DNA of 64,000 nucleotides from Blastococcus sp. CT_GayMR16 (GCF_004570875.1 NZ_SPQK01000011.1:62001-126000); one strand, 5' to 3'; shown: positions 39,980-52,150, numbered from the stretch's first letter. Translations and numbers: made by a program. Notes: a model not told the origin generated them from the letters alone.

Positions 39980-41629
39980 ATGGCCAACCGCTCGCTGCCC
40001 TCCGGCCGCTACTTCGGCGCATTCATCGCGATCGTCGCGATCCTGTACGGCCTGGTCTTCTTCACCGGGGCCAGCAAGACGCCCCAGCTCGGCCTGGACC
40101 TGCGCGGCGGCACCACGGTCACGCTCACCGCTCGCACCCCGAATGGCCAGGCGCCCGCGCAGGAGGATCTGGAGCTGGCGCGCCAGATCATCGAGCAGCG
40201 GGTGAACGGCCTCGGTGTCGCCGAGGCCGAGGTGGTCACCGAGGGCGACTCGAACATCGTCATCTCCGTTCCCGGGGACGACGGCGACCAGGCCCGCCAG
40301 CTCGGCCAGACGGCGCAGCTGCGGTTCCGGCCGGTCGTCACGGGCCCGGAGCCGGTCACGGCCGCCGCCGACGCCAGCGCGGCGCCGACGGACGGTGCGG
40401 CCCCGACGGACGCCGCGACCCCCTCCGACGCCGCGACCCCCTCCGACGCCGCGACGCCCACGGACGCGGCGGCCACCGACTCGGCCGCGCCCACCGGTCC
40501 GGCGTCCCCGTCGGTGGCCCCGGACGCACCACCGGTCACCCAGGAGCAGGCCGCGGCCACCTACGCCACGCTCGCCTGCGACACCGAGGCGACCGGCGCC
40601 GTCGACCGCTCCGACGACTATGTGGCCTCCTGCAGCGAGGACGGCAGCGTCAAGTACCTGCTCGGCCCCGCGGTGGTCGAGGGCACCGACGTCACCGATG
40701 CCAGCCCCGGCACGCGCCAGGGCACCGGCGAGTGGATCGTCCAGCTGGACTTCAACTCCTCGGGCTCGGCGGCGTGGGCCGAGTTCACCGGCGCCAACGT
40801 CGGCAAGCAGGTCGGCATCACCCTGGACGGCAAGGTCATCTCCGCGCCGACGATCAACCAGGCCATCGTCGGCGGCACCGAGATCTCGGGCACCTTCGAC
40901 CAGGCGTCGGCCACGGAGCTCGCCAACCAGCTCAAGTACGGCGCGCTCCCGCTGAGCTTCACGCAGGCGACCGCCCAGTCGATCTCGACCGAGCTCGGCG
41001 CCGAGCAGCTGAAGGCCGGCCTGATCGCCGGCGCCATCGGCATCGCCCTGGTCTTCCTCTACGCGCTGATCTACTACCGCCTGCTCGGCCTGGTCATGAT
41101 CGCCAGCCTCCTGCTCTCGGCGGTCGTGGTGTACGCGTGCCTGGTCCTGCTGGGCCGCCAGATCGGCTTCACCCTGAGCCTGGCCGGCATCGCCGGGTTC
41201 ATCGTCTCGATCGGCATCACGGCCGACTCGTTCGTCGTCTACTTCGAACGGCTCAAGGACGAGATCCGCGAGGGCCGGACGCTGCGGTCCGCCGTGCCCC
41301 GCGCCTGGGTCCGTGCCCGCCGGACGATCCTCTCGGCCGACGCCGTCAGCTTCCTCGCTGCCGCGATCCTCTACCTGCTCGCGATCGGGGACGTGAAGGG
41401 CTTCGCGTTCACCCTCGGCATGTCGACGGTGCTCGACCTCGTCGTCGTCTTCCTCTTCACCCATCCGCTGATGGCCGTGCTGGCCCGCTTCAAGTCCTTC
41501 GGCAGCAGCCGGATGTCCGGGCTCGGCCGGGTGGAGCACACCCGCCGGCCCGACGGCTCGGGACGGCCCGGGGACCGCGAACTCGTGGGTGCCGGCACCG
41601 GCGCCGGCACGGACAGGAGCACCTCATGA
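39980..41629 (+). CDS. secD: Protein translocase subunit SecD
   Basis: 549 residues. An N-terminal membrane helix, then motif D1 (LGLDLRGGTTVTL), a large outer domain (ELARQIIEQRVNGLGVAEAEV ... FNSSGSAAWAEFTGANVGKQVGI, ISAPTINQAIVGGTEISGTF) and five C-terminal helices with the RND-like DxxVVYFERLKDE. It uses the proton gradient to help secreted proteins leave the translocon. An Ala/Thr/Pro/Ser/Asp-rich insert of about 60 residues sits near 135-190 in the outer domain and arises partly from an 18-bp tandem repeat. The ATG at 39980 is clear; the stop overlaps secF (ATGA). Confidence 0.95.
   Translation: MANRSLPSGRYFGAFIAIVAILYGLVFFTGASKTPQLGLDLRGGTTVTLTARTPNGQAPAQEDLELARQIIEQRVNGLGVAEAEVVTEGDSNIVISVPGDDGDQARQLGQTAQLRFRPVVTGPEPVTAAADASAAPTDGAAPTDAATPSDAATPSDAATPTDAAATDSAAPTGPASPSVAPDAPPVTQEQAAATYATLACDTEATGAVDRSDDYVASCSEDGSVKYLLGPAVVEGTDVTDASPGTRQGTGEWIVQLDFNSSGSAAWAEFTGANVGKQVGITLDGKVISAPTINQAIVGGTEISGTFDQASATELANQLKYGALPLSFTQATAQSISTELGAEQLKAGLIAGAIGIALVFLYALIYYRLLGLVMIASLLLSAVVVYACLVLLGRQIGFTLSLAGIAGFIVSIGITADSFVVYFERLKDEIREGRTLRSAVPRAWVRARRTILSADAVSFLAAAILYLLAIGDVKGFAFTLGMSTVLDLVVVFLFTHPLMAVLARFKSFGSSRMSGLGRVEHTRRPDGSGRPGDRELVGAGTGAGTDRSTS
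40409..40470 (+). repeat. 18-bp tandem repeat within secD
   Basis: Units of the form GACGCCGCGACCCCCTCC repeat head to tail (two perfect, flanked by diverged copies such as GACGCCGCGACGCCCACG). They encode the repeating DAATPS/DAATPT segment. Unit number may vary between strains by slippage. Confidence 0.8.
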
Positions 41630-43026
41630 CCCGCCCCGACACGCCTGCCGGGACCACGCCGGAGCCCGACGAGGTCATTCCCGTCGGGAGCGACGCGGAC
41701 GAGCAACAGGACGCCGAGAGGGTGCTGGCGGAGGCCTCCGCGTCGGCGGACGAGGACGCGCTCGCCGACGCCGGGCTGCCGCGCGACGGCTCGGAGGCCG
41801 GCGAGGGTGCCGTCCGCCGTCCCGAGCGTCGCGCCTCGCTGTCGCACCGGCTCTACAACGGCGAGGCGGGCCTCGACGTCGTCGGCCGCAGCCGGCTGAT
41901 CTACAAGATCACTGCTGTCGTCCTCCTGCTGTGCCTGCTCTCGATGGTCGTCCGGGGCTTCAACTTCGGCATCGACTTCGAGGGCGGCAACAGCTTCCGG
42001 GTGGCCGGCACGAGCGAGCAGCTGGACGCGGTCCGCGCGGCCGCCGAGGACACCGGTGCCGACGTCGCGACCGCCCAGGTGGTCGGCGGGAACGAGATCC
42101 TGCTCCGCACCGGGCAGCTGGACACGGACGAGGAGCGCGCCGTCCGGGACGCCGTTGCCGGGGCGGTCGACGTCGATCCGACGGCGGTCACCGCGGATGC
42201 GGTCAGCGCCGAGTGGGGCAATGACATCACCGACCAGGCCCTGATCGCGCTGGTCGTCTTCCTGGTCGCCGTCATCGCCTTCCTCGCCCTGCGCTTCGAA
42301 CCCAAGATGGCCGTCGGCGCGATCGCCGCGCTGCTGCACGACATCGTCCTCACCGCCGGGGTCTACTCCCTGATCGGCTTCGAGGTGACGCCCTCGACCG
42401 TGATCGGCTTCCTGACGATCCTCGGCTTCTCGCTGTACGACACCGTCGTCGTCTTCGACAAGGTCGACGAGAACACCAAGGACCTCGAGCGCGGAGCGCG
42501 CATGACCTGGAGCGAGGCGGCGAACCTCGCGGTCAACCAGACCCTGATGCGTTCGATCAACACGTCGGTGATCGCGCTGCTGCCGGTGGCCGGGCTGCTG
42601 TTCGTGGGTGCCGGGATCCTCGGCGTCGGGACGCTGAAGGACCTCGCCCTGGTGCTGTTCGTCGGCCTCGCCGCCGGCGCCTACTCGTCGATCTTCCTGG
42701 CCACGCCGATCGCGGCAGACCTCAAGGAGCGCGAGCCGGAGCAGGTCGCGTTGCGGCGCCGGGTGCTGGCCCGCCGGTCGGCCCAGGTGCGCAAGGGTGC
42801 GGCCGTTCCGGCCGGTCCGGTCGCCAGTGCCCGTCGGGCCCGCAGTGGCTCCTCGGTCGCCGTCGCCGAGCGCGACCTGCCGGGTCAGGTGTCCGCCGAT
42901 GTCGTCGTGGAGTCGCCGTCCTCGGTCCGGCGCGAGCCCGGCAGTGGCGGGACGTCGACCCCGCGGCCGGGTGCCCGTCCGCAGCGGCCCGGTGGCGATC
43001 GCCGCTCGGGGAAGCGCCGCCGGTGA
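41626..43026 (+). CDS. secF: Protein translocase subunit SecF
   Basis: 466 residues. The first ~85 residues are an acidic cytoplasmic extension. The SecF core follows: YNGEAGLDVVGRSRLIYKITAVVLL (helix 1), FGIDFEGGNSFRV (signature), the outer domain, then helices with RFEPKMAVGAIAALLHDIVLTAGVYSLIGFEVTPSTVIGFLTILGFSLYDTVVVFDKVDEN, which carries the conserved Asp/Tyr residues of proton transfer. The long basic Pro/Arg/Ser-rich tail (residues ~370-466) exceeds the usual end and probably contacts acidic partners or lipids. It works with SecD in one complex. Confidence 0.95.
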   Translation: MTRPDTPAGTTPEPDEVIPVGSDADEQQDAERVLAEASASADEDALADAGLPRDGSEAGEGAVRRPERRASLSHRLYNGEAGLDVVGRSRLIYKITAVVLLLCLLSMVVRGFNFGIDFEGGNSFRVAGTSEQLDAVRAAAEDTGADVATAQVVGGNEILLRTGQLDTDEERAVRDAVAGAVDVDPTAVTADAVSAEWGNDITDQALIALVVFLVAVIAFLALRFEPKMAVGAIAALLHDIVLTAGVYSLIGFEVTPSTVIGFLTILGFSLYDTVVVFDKVDENTKDLERGARMTWSEAANLAVNQTLMRSINTSVIALLPVAGLLFVGAGILGVGTLKDLALVLFVGLAAGAYSSIFLATPIAADLKEREPEQVALRRRVLARRSAQVRKGAAVPAGPVASARRARSGSSVAVAERDLPGQVSADVVVESPSSVRREPGSGGTSTPRPGARPQRPGGDRRSGKRRR

Positions 43027-43616
43027 CGGCTGCCGCGGAGCAGCCGCTCGACGAACTGATCGCCGGCCTGGCGGTCGACGTCCCGGACTTCCCCGAACCG
43101 GGGGTGCTCTTCCGGGATCTGACCCCGGTCTTCGCCGACGGACCGGCCTTCCGCCGGGTCATCGACGGGCTGGCGGCGCCGTCGCTGTCCGATCCGCGCG
43201 CTGCCGCCCTGGCCGCGGCCGGCACCCACCCGGACGGCGACCCCGGCTTCGACGTGGTCGTCGGGGTCGAGGCGCGCGGCTTCCTGCTGGCGGCCGCGGT
43301 GGCCTACGACGCCGGGGTCGGCGTCGTCCTGGTGCGGAAGGCCGGCAAGCTGCCGCGCGAGCGGATGGCCGCCGACTACGCGCTGGAGTACGGGACGGCC
43401 ACCCTCGAGTTGCACACCGACTCGCTGCGACCCGGCCAGCGCGTGCTGATCGTCGACGACGTGCTGGCCACCGGGGGCACCCTCGGTGCGACCATCGCGC
43501 TGGTCGAGCAGGCCGGCGGCGTCGTCGCGGCGGTCTCGGTGATCATCGAGCTCGCTGCGCTCGGCGGGCGTGAGCGGATCGCGCCGCACGCCGTCCACGC
43601 GCTCTGGATTACCTGA
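43023..43616 (+). CDS. apt: Adenine phosphoribosyltransferase
   Basis: 197 residues. The PRPP-binding motif VLIVDDVLATGGT, the loop LVRKAGKLP and the ARGFLLAAAVA segment are those of Apt. DFPEPGVLFRDLTPVFADG is the N-terminal signature. It salvages adenine to AMP with PRPP. An Ala/Asp-rich insert (PSLSDPRAAALAAAGTHPDG) between the first helix and VVVGVEARG is longer than in E. coli Apt. The GTG at 43023 overlaps the secF stop by four bases. It lies between secDF and rel, as in mycobacteria. Confidence 0.93.
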   Translation: MTAAAEQPLDELIAGLAVDVPDFPEPGVLFRDLTPVFADGPAFRRVIDGLAAPSLSDPRAAALAAAGTHPDGDPGFDVVVGVEARGFLLAAAVAYDAGVGVVLVRKAGKLPRERMAADYALEYGTATLELHTDSLRPGQRVLIVDDVLATGGTLGATIALVEQAGGVVAAVSVIIELAALGGRERIAPHAVHALWIT

Positions 43617-43635
43617 CCGGGGGAGACCCGCCCCG

Positions 43636-43669
43636 GCCGGGCTCGAACGGCCGTTCGCCCGGCTAACAT
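43636..43669 (+). promoter_or_regulatory. rel promoter with a LexA-like dyad, or apt terminator
   Basis: TCGAAC-GGCC-GTTCGC (43643-43658) is one base off the LexA consensus and sits just before a -10 hexamer TAACAT (43664-43669). The same bases are the heart of a larger dyad with GCCGGGC/GCCCGGC outside, so it may instead be the apt terminator. Both roles are possible. Confidence 0.45.
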
Positions 43670-43708
43670 GGAGAGGGTCATCTCTCCTCCTCACCCGTTG
43701 GAGTCGCC

Positions 43709-46174
<2,466 letters not shown>

Positions 46175-46198
46175 CCAGCTTTTGGTACCAAAAGCTGG
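46175..46198. terminator. 24-bp perfect palindrome, bidirectional terminator
   Basis: A perfect 12-bp dyad with half-site CCAGCTTTTGGT, followed immediately by its complement. It lies exactly between the stop codon of rel (ending 46174) and the stop of the cyclophilin gene on the other strand (46199-46201), with no spare base. Both strands give GC stem plus a TTTT run inside the arms. Its A/T content stands out from its surroundings. Confidence 0.8.
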
Positions 46199-47044
46199 TC
46201 AGCCGACGGGGATGATCGAGTTGATCGTGACCGGCAGGTTCGGGGCCCCGCCGCCCGCCTGGGCCTCGAACGAGCCGTCGTTGCCCGCCGCGGCGACGGT
46301 GTCCAGCACAGCCAGCCCCGCCTCGTCGACGGTGCCCACCGGCGTGTAGTCCGGGCTGAGCTGGGTGTCGACGAAGCAGAGGAAGAACTGGCTGCCGGTG
46401 GAGTTCGGCTCGCCGGTGTTGGCCATCGCGATCGTCCCGCGCGGGTACGTCGTGCCCTCGGGGATCTCCTGCGCGAACTTGTAGCTGGGTCCGCCCGAGC
46501 CCGAACCGGTCGGGTCGCCGCACTGCAGGACGCCGAAGGTCGGCTGGTTGACCTCGCGGTGGCACGGGCTGCCGTCGAAGAACTTCTGCGAGGCCAGGTA
46601 GGCGAAGCTCGCCGTGGCACACGGGGCCTTGGCCCGGTCCAGCGTGAGCGTCAGGTCACCCTGGTCGGTGCTCATGAGCAGGGTCGCGGTGCCCTGGGTC
46701 GGGGTCGCCTCGGGCGCGGGCGGAGTGCCGACGTCGGTGAGGTTCGGGTTGCCGGAGTCGTCGGGCAGGTAGGTGCAGGCGACCGTGCCGTCGGCGTTGG
46801 TGGTGGCGGCCGCCGCACTGCTCGTGGCCGCCGTCGAGGACGTGCCCGCCGCGTCCGTGCTGTCGTCGTCGCCGCTGAAGACGCCGGTGATGATCAGGGC
46901 CGCCACGACCACGACGACGACGGCGACGCCGGTGGCCAGGATGCCCAGGTTGCGGCGGCGCTTCTTCGCCAGCTCGGCGCGACGCTCCAGCTGCTTCTGC
47001 AGGTGGCGCTGGGCAGCCTGACGACGCTGCTTGCTCGTGGGCAC
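46199..47044 (-). CDS. ppiB: Membrane-anchored cyclophilin-type peptidyl-prolyl isomerase
   Basis: 281 residues. Basic N-terminus with a QLERRAELAKKRRR helix, one membrane span (NLGILATGVAVVVVVVAALIITGVF, about 30-54), a Thr/Ala/Ser linker and the cyclophilin domain: FAYLASQKFFDGSPCHREV, GVLQCGDPTGSG, GTIAMANTGEPNSTGSQFFLCF, YTPVGTVDEAGLAVLDTV. The catalytic Arg of HRV is kept as HRE. Several cysteines replace usual residues and may form disulfides outside the cell. The GTG at 47044 is chosen because GAGGAG lies 8 nt upstream. It is convergent with rel, as Rv2582 is in mycobacteria. Confidence 0.9.
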   Translation of the reverse strand: MPTSKQRRQAAQRHLQKQLERRAELAKKRRRNLGILATGVAVVVVVVAALIITGVFSGDDDSTDAAGTSSTAATSSAAAATTNADGTVACTYLPDDSGNPNLTDVGTPPAPEATPTQGTATLLMSTDQGDLTLTLDRAKAPCATASFAYLASQKFFDGSPCHREVNQPTFGVLQCGDPTGSGSGGPSYKFAQEIPEGTTYPRGTIAMANTGEPNSTGSQFFLCFVDTQLSPDYTPVGTVDEAGLAVLDTVAAAGNDGSFEAQAGGGAPNLPVTINSIIPVG

Positions 47045-47208
47045 GGTCGAACTCCTCGATCGGGCGGGGTGTATCGGTGGGGCGGGCGGGGGAGGTGCGG
47101 CGGGGCGGGGCCGGCGATCCGGCAGCCGCAGCCCGCGGTCGAGGAACGAGTCTAGGGGGCGTGACTGAGCGTTCCCTGGCAGGACCGGGGCACGTCGGAG
47201 CTCCCGCG

Positions 47209-47214
47209 TAACCT
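47209..47214 (+). promoter_or_regulatory. -10 hexamer TAACCT for the metallo-hydrolase, leaderless
   Basis: TAACCT is followed by 6 nt and then the GTG at 47221. Confidence 0.6.
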
Positions 47215-47220
47215 GCACGG

Positions 47221-47916
47221 GTGCTCATCCGCTCCTTTCCCGCCGGCGCGTTCGGCACCAACTGCTACGCCGTCGCTCCCGGACCGGGTCAGGAGTGCGT
47301 GGTCGTCGACCCCGGGATGGATGCCGTCGAGCCACTGGCCCGGATGCTGGCCGAGGACGGGCTGAAGCCGGTCGCAGTCGTGCTCACGCACGGGCACCTG
47401 GACCACACGTTCTCCGTGCTGCCGGTCTGCGACGGCTACGACATCCCCGCCTACCTGCACCCGAGCGACTTCGGCATGCTGTCGGACCCCGGTCGCTGGC
47501 ACGGTCCCGCGCTGGCCCCGCTGATCACCGGCGTGCGGCTGCCCGACCCCTCCGACGTGCTCCCGCTCGACGACGGCGCCGTGCTCTCCCTCGCCGGGGT
47601 GGACCTGACCGTGCGGCACGCGCCGGGCCACACGCAGGGATCGGTGATGTTCTCCGTGGACCTGGGGGAGGCCCCGGGCCTGCTCGCCGGCGACGTGCTG
47701 TTCGCCGGCTCGGTCGGGCGGGTCGACCTGCCCGGCGGGTCGTGGGAGGCGATGCTGCGCTCCCTGCGGGACGTCGTCCTGCCCCTGGACGACGAGACCG
47801 TCGTGCTGCCCGGGCACGGGCCGGCCACCACCGTCGGCCGCGAGCGGGCGACGAACCCCTACCTGGCCGAGGCGGCCGCAGGTTCGGGACCGGCTCCGGC
47901 GGGGCGGGGACTGTGA
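47221..47916 (+). CDS. Metallo-beta-lactamase fold hydrolase (glyoxalase II-like)
   Basis: 231 residues. The metal motif HxHxDH is present as [11 protein letters not shown], followed by [15 protein letters not shown] (His), [20 protein letters not shown] (bridging Asp) and [10 protein letters not shown] (last His). It belongs to the group annotated as hydroxyacylglutathione hydrolase-like; actinobacteria use mycothiol, so the true thioester may be a mycothiol or other conjugate. The GTG at 47221 is supported by a -10 box at leaderless distance. It lies upstream of hisS, as in mycobacteria (Rv2581c). Confidence 0.9.
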   Translation: MLIRSFPAGAFGTNCYAVAPGPGQECVVVDPGMDAVEPLARMLAEDGLKPVAVVLTHGHLDHTFSVLPVCDGYDIPAYLHPSDFGMLSDPGRWHGPALAPLITGVRLPDPSDVLPLDDGAVLSLAGVDLTVRHAPGHTQGSVMFSVDLGEAPGLLAGDVLFAGSVGRVDLPGGSWEAMLRSLRDVVLPLDDETVVLPGHGPATTVGRERATNPYLAEAAAGSGPAPAGRGL

Positions 47917-48073
47917 GAACGACGGGCGAGGGAGCATCGCAGGGAGATGCCCGGAGCCGACAGGGAGTGAGCATCGCAGCGAGCGCCAGCGAGCGAGGAG
48001 CGGAGCGAGCGCGGAGGCGACTGACGGTCTCGACCGAGGAGCGGATCGAGTCCGGAGTCGAACGGGGAACACT
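47917..48073 (+). other. Purine-biased repetitive spacer before hisS
   Basis: 157 bp with strong G+A bias on the plus strand and reiterated GAGCG/AGCGAG units (47977-48020). GAGCATCGCAG occurs twice (47932-47942 and 47969-47979). ACTGTGAG marks both edges, at the upstream stop and the hisS GTG. There is no gene; the promoter for hisS must lie here or further upstream. Confidence 0.6.
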
Positions 48074-49336
48074 GTGAGCGACCTCCGGGCCCCGAAGGGC
48101 ACCTTCGACACGCTGCCGCCGGACTCCGAGCGGTTCCTCGCCGTCCGCGAGACGCTCACCGCGCCGCTGCGGCGGGCCGGCTACGGCTACGTCGAGACGC
48201 CGGTCTTCGAGGACACGGCCGTGTTCTCCCGCGGCGTCGGTGAGTCGACCGACGTCGTCTCGAAGGAGATGTACACCTTCGCCGACCGCGGGGGCCGCTC
48301 GCTGACCCTGCGCCCCGAGCTCACGGCGGGGCTGATGCGGGCGTTCATCGAGCACCGGCTGCACGACGGCGCGCTGCCGGTGAAGCTCTGGACGGTCGGC
48401 TCGGCGTTCCGGTACGAGCGCCCGCAGGCCGGCCGCTACCGGCACTTCACCCAGGTCGACATGGAGGCGCTCGGCGTCGACGACCCGGCGCTGGACGCCG
48501 AGGTCGTGGCGCTCGGGGTCCAGGGCTTCCGCGACCTCGGGCTGACCGACTTCGAGCTGCTGCTGACGTCACTCGGTGACTCCACGTGCCGCCCGCAGTA
48601 CCGCGAGCTGCTGGTCGATTTCCTGGCGAAGCTCGACCTCGACGAGGAGACCCGGCGCCGCGCGGAGATCAATCCGCTGCGGGTGCTCGACGACAACCGG
48701 CCGGAGGTGCAGGCGCAGCTCGACGACGCCCCGCTGATGGTCGACCACCTGTCGGACTCCACCAGAGCGCACTACGACGCCGTCCGCCAGCACCTCACCG
48801 ACCTCGGGGTCACCTGGACCGAGGCGCCGAAGCTGGTCCGCGGCCTGGACTACTACACCAGGACCACGTTCGAGTTCGTGCACAACGGGCTCGGGGCGCA
48901 GTCGGCGATCGGCGGCGGGGGCCGCTACGACGGGCTGTCCGCCGCGCTGGGCGGACCGGACGTGTCCGGCATCGGCTACGCCGTCGGGGTCGACCGGACG
49001 CTGCTCGCGGTCCAGGCCGAGGGGCTGGACGTCGTCACCTCGTCCGGGGTGCAGGCGTTCGTCGTCCCGCTGGGTGCCGAGGCCAAGCGGCTCGCCGTCC
49101 GGCTGGTCGGGCAGCTGCGCCAGGCCGGGATCGCCGCCGACACCGTCTACGGCGACCGCGGCCTGAAGGGCGCGATGAAGGCGGCCGACCGGTCCGGGGC
49201 CTCGCACGTCGTCGTCATCGGCGACCGGGACCTGGCCGCGGGCGTGGGCCAGCTGAAGGACCTGCGCACCGGCGAGCAGCACGCCGTCCCCGTGGACGAG
49301 CTGTTCGAGACGCTGCGTGGAACTGTGGGGGCGTGA
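48074..49336 (+). CDS. hisS: Histidyl-tRNA synthetase
   Basis: 420 residues. Class II core: [16 protein letters not shown] and [34 protein letters not shown], motif 2 [27 protein letters not shown], the histidine-specific [14 protein letters not shown], and motif 3 [10 protein letters not shown] ... [10 protein letters not shown]. The C-terminal anticodon domain begins near VQAFVVPLG. It charges tRNA-His. The GTG at 48074 has GGGGA 7 nt upstream. The stop overlaps or abuts the aldo/keto reductase start. Confidence 0.97.
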   Translation: MSDLRAPKGTFDTLPPDSERFLAVRETLTAPLRRAGYGYVETPVFEDTAVFSRGVGESTDVVSKEMYTFADRGGRSLTLRPELTAGLMRAFIEHRLHDGALPVKLWTVGSAFRYERPQAGRYRHFTQVDMEALGVDDPALDAEVVALGVQGFRDLGLTDFELLLTSLGDSTCRPQYRELLVDFLAKLDLDEETRRRAEINPLRVLDDNRPEVQAQLDDAPLMVDHLSDSTRAHYDAVRQHLTDLGVTWTEAPKLVRGLDYYTRTTFEFVHNGLGAQSAIGGGGRYDGLSAALGGPDVSGIGYAVGVDRTLLAVQAEGLDVVTSSGVQAFVVPLGAEAKRLAVRLVGQLRQAGIAADTVYGDRGLKGAMKAADRSGASHVVVIGDRDLAAGVGQLKDLRTGEQHAVPVDELFETLRGTVGA

Positions 49337-49338
49337 GC

Positions 49339-50322
49339 ATGGAACAGCGGCCCCTGAGGCGGACGGGCGCGGACGTATCGGTCATCGGGCTGGGCACGTG
49401 GCAGCTCGGCGGCGACTGGGGCGATGTCGACGACGACGCCGCGGCCGACGTCCTCGACGCCGCGCTCGACGCCGGCGTGACCCTGCTCGACACGGCCGAC
49501 GTCTACGGCGACGGGCGTTCGGAGGAGCGGATCCGCAAGGCCCTCGCCCCGCGCTCGGACCGCCCGTTCGTCGCGACCAAGGCCGGCCGCCGCGCCGACC
49601 CGTTCGAGGCCGAGCAGTACACAGCGGAGAACCTGCGCGCCTGGATCGACCGGTCCCGCCGGAACCTCGGGGTCGACACCCTCGACCTGGTGCAGCTGCA
49701 CTGCCCGCCGCCGGCCGTCTACTCCGACCAGCGGGTCTACGACACCCTCGACGCGCTCGTCGCCGAGGAGGCGATCGCCGCCTACGGCGTCTCGGTGGAG
49801 ACCGTCGCGGAGGGGATGACCGCGCTGCAGCACCCCGGCGTGCAGACCGTCCAGGTCATCCTCAACATCTTCCGGCGCAAGCCGCTGGAGGAGCTCCTGC
49901 CCGCGGCGGCGCAGGCCGGCGTCGGCGTCCTGGCGCGGGTGCCCCTGGCCAGCGGCCTGCTCACCGGCAAGTACGACGAGTCGACGACGTTCCCGGCTGA
50001 CGACCACCGCACCTTCAACCGCCACGGCGAGGCCTTCGACGTCGGCGAGACGTTCGCGGGTGTGCCGTTCGACGTGGGCGTCGCCGCGGCCCGGGAGGTC
50101 GCGGAGATCGCCGGCAGCGACGTGCCGACGTCGGCGTTCTCGCTCCGCTGGGTCATCGACCAGCCCGGCGTCACCACGGTCATCCCCGGCGCCCGCAACG
50201 TCACCCAGGTCCGCGGCAACGTCGCCGCCGCCACCCTCGCCCCGCTGACCGACTCCCAGCTCAGTGACCTCGAGCGCGTGTACGACGAGCGCATCCGCGC
50301 CCACGTGCACGACCGCTGGTAA
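49339..50322 (+). CDS. Aldo/keto reductase
   Basis: 327 residues, TIM barrel. The catalytic tetrad can be placed: Asp in [11 protein letters not shown] (with Tyr), Lys in FVATKAGR and His in LVQLHCPPP. The NADPH pocket end is [17 protein letters not shown]. It reduces carbonyl compounds; the substrate is unknown. The ATG at 49339 is taken; a GTG six bases earlier, overlapping the hisS stop as GTGA, is also possible. It lies between hisS and aspS and is probably read with hisS. Confidence 0.9.
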   Translation: MEQRPLRRTGADVSVIGLGTWQLGGDWGDVDDDAAADVLDAALDAGVTLLDTADVYGDGRSEERIRKALAPRSDRPFVATKAGRRADPFEAEQYTAENLRAWIDRSRRNLGVDTLDLVQLHCPPPAVYSDQRVYDTLDALVAEEAIAAYGVSVETVAEGMTALQHPGVQTVQVILNIFRRKPLEELLPAAAQAGVGVLARVPLASGLLTGKYDESTTFPADDHRTFNRHGEAFDVGETFAGVPFDVGVAAAREVAEIAGSDVPTSAFSLRWVIDQPGVTTVIPGARNVTQVRGNVAAATLAPLTDSQLSDLERVYDERIRAHVHDRW

Positions 50323-50339
50323 CCCGAAAGGCTCTTTCT

Positions 50340-52115
50340 GTGCTTCGCACCCACGACGCCGGGACGCTGCGCGCGTCCGACGCCGGTTCCACCGTCACCC
50401 TCGCCGGCTGGGTGGCCCGTCGCCGCGACCACGGCGGCGTGGTCTTCCTCGACCTGCGCGACGCCTCCGGGTACGTCCAGGTCGTCGTCCGCGAGGAGGA
50501 GGCCCACCACCTGCGCAACGAGTACTGCCTGCTCGTCACGGGGGAGGTGCGCCGCCGGCCCGAGGGCAACGAGAACCCGGAGCTGCCGACCGGCGAGATC
50601 GAGGTCGCGACCACCTCGCTGGACGTGCTGTCGACCGCGGCGCCGCTGCCGTTCCCGATCGAGAGCGACCAGGCCGCCAGCGACGACGTCCGGTACAAGT
50701 ACCGCTACCTCGACCTGCGCCGGCAGGGCCCGGCTCGCGCGATGCGGATCCGCTCCGAGATCAGCCGGATCGCCCGCGGGGTGATGCACACCCATGGCTT
50801 CGCCGAGGTGGAGACGCCGAACCTCACCCGCTCCACGCCCGAGGGTGCCCGCGACTTCGTCGTCCCGGTCCGGCTGCAGCCGGGCAAGTGGTACGCCCTG
50901 CCGCAGTCGCCGCAGCTGTTCAAGCAATTGCTGATGATCGGCGGGCTCGAGCGGTACTACCAGATCGCCCGCTGCTTCCGGGACGAGGACTTCCGCGCCG
51001 ACCGGCAGCCGGAGTTCACCCAGCTGGACTTCGAGATGAGCTTCGTCGACCGCGAGGACGTGCTCGCGATCGCCGAGGACGTCGTCCGCGCACTGTGGCG
51101 CGAGCTGGCCGCCTACGACGTGCCGGAGATCCCGCGGATGACCTACCGCGAGGCCATGGACCGCTTCGGATCCGACAAGCCCGACCTCCGCTTCGGCATC
51201 GAGCTGACCGAGCTGACCTCCTACTTCGCCGACACCCCCTTCCGCGTCTTCCAGGCGCCCTACGTGGGTGCGGTCGTCATGCCCGGCGGCGGCTCGCAGC
51301 CGCGGCGGGCGTTCGACGCCTGGCAGGACTGGGCGAAGTCGCGCGGCTCGCGCGGGCTGGCCTACGTGACGATCGCCGAGGACGGCACGCTCGGCGGACC
51401 GGTCGCCAAGAACATCTCCGACGCCGAGCGCGACGGCCTGGTCGAGGCCGTCGGCGCGAAGCCCGGGGACTGCGTCTTCTTCGCGGCCGGCGCCCGCCGC
51501 ACCTCCCAGGAGCTGCTGGGCGCCGCGCGCAACGAGATCGCCAAGCGGCTGGAGCTCATCGAGCCCGGCACCTGGTCGTTCCTCTTCGTCGTCGACTTCC
51601 CGATGTTCGAAGAGACCGAGAGCGGCGACTGGACGTTCATGCACCACCCGTTCACCTCGCCCACGCCCGAGTGGCGGGACCGGTTCGCCGACGACAAGGG
51701 TGCGGCGCTGTCGGACGCCTACGACATGGTGATCAACGGCAACGAGGTCATGAGCGGTTCGGTGCGTATCCACGACGCCGACCTGCAGGAGCGCGTCTTC
51801 GAGACCCTCGGCATGTCGCGCGAGGAGGCCCGCGAGCGCTTCGGGTTCTTCCTCGAGGCATTCGCCTACGGCCCGCCGCCCCACGCCGGTGCGGCACTGG
51901 GCTGGGACCGGCTCTCGGCGCTGCTCACCGGGGTCGAGTCGATCCGCGAGGTCATCGCGTTCCCGAAGACGGGCGCCGGCTTCGACCCCCTCACCGGTGC
52001 GCCGACGCCGATCACCGACGCCCAGCGCACGGAGGCGGGCATCGACGCCAAGCCCGACGAGCCGGCACTCCCCGGCGAGCCCGGTGCGCCGGGCCCCTCC
52101 GACCCGACGAAGTGA
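50340..52115 (+). CDS. aspS: Aspartyl-tRNA synthetase (bacterial type)
   Basis: 591 residues. N-terminal OB anticodon domain ([29 protein letters not shown]), class II core with motif 2 ([28 protein letters not shown]), the GAD insertion of bacterial AspRS (about residues 285-410) and motif 3 ([15 protein letters not shown]). The C-terminus is short and Pro/Gly-rich. The GTG at 50340 with GAAAGG upstream gives [10 protein letters not shown]. Whether it also charges tRNA-Asn depends on a GatCAB elsewhere in the genome and is not decidable here. Confidence 0.97.
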   Translation: MLRTHDAGTLRASDAGSTVTLAGWVARRRDHGGVVFLDLRDASGYVQVVVREEEAHHLRNEYCLLVTGEVRRRPEGNENPELPTGEIEVATTSLDVLSTAAPLPFPIESDQAASDDVRYKYRYLDLRRQGPARAMRIRSEISRIARGVMHTHGFAEVETPNLTRSTPEGARDFVVPVRLQPGKWYALPQSPQLFKQLLMIGGLERYYQIARCFRDEDFRADRQPEFTQLDFEMSFVDREDVLAIAEDVVRALWRELAAYDVPEIPRMTYREAMDRFGSDKPDLRFGIELTELTSYFADTPFRVFQAPYVGAVVMPGGGSQPRRAFDAWQDWAKSRGSRGLAYVTIAEDGTLGGPVAKNISDAERDGLVEAVGAKPGDCVFFAAGARRTSQELLGAARNEIAKRLELIEPGTWSFLFVVDFPMFEETESGDWTFMHHPFTSPTPEWRDRFADDKGAALSDAYDMVINGNEVMSGSVRIHDADLQERVFETLGMSREEARERFGFFLEAFAYGPPPHAGAALGWDRLSALLTGVESIREVIAFPKTGAGFDPLTGAPTPITDAQRTEAGIDAKPDEPALPGEPGAPGPSDPTK

Positions 52116-52120
52116 CCACC

Positions 52121-52150
52121 GACCGCGGGGGACGGCCGTCCCCCGCGGTC
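52121..52150. terminator. Bidirectional hairpin between aspS and the broken gene
   Basis: A perfect 13-bp stem (GACCGCGGGGGAC and complement) with a GGCC loop, 5 nt after the aspS stop and 4 nt before the original 3' end of the convergent gene. Confidence 0.8.
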
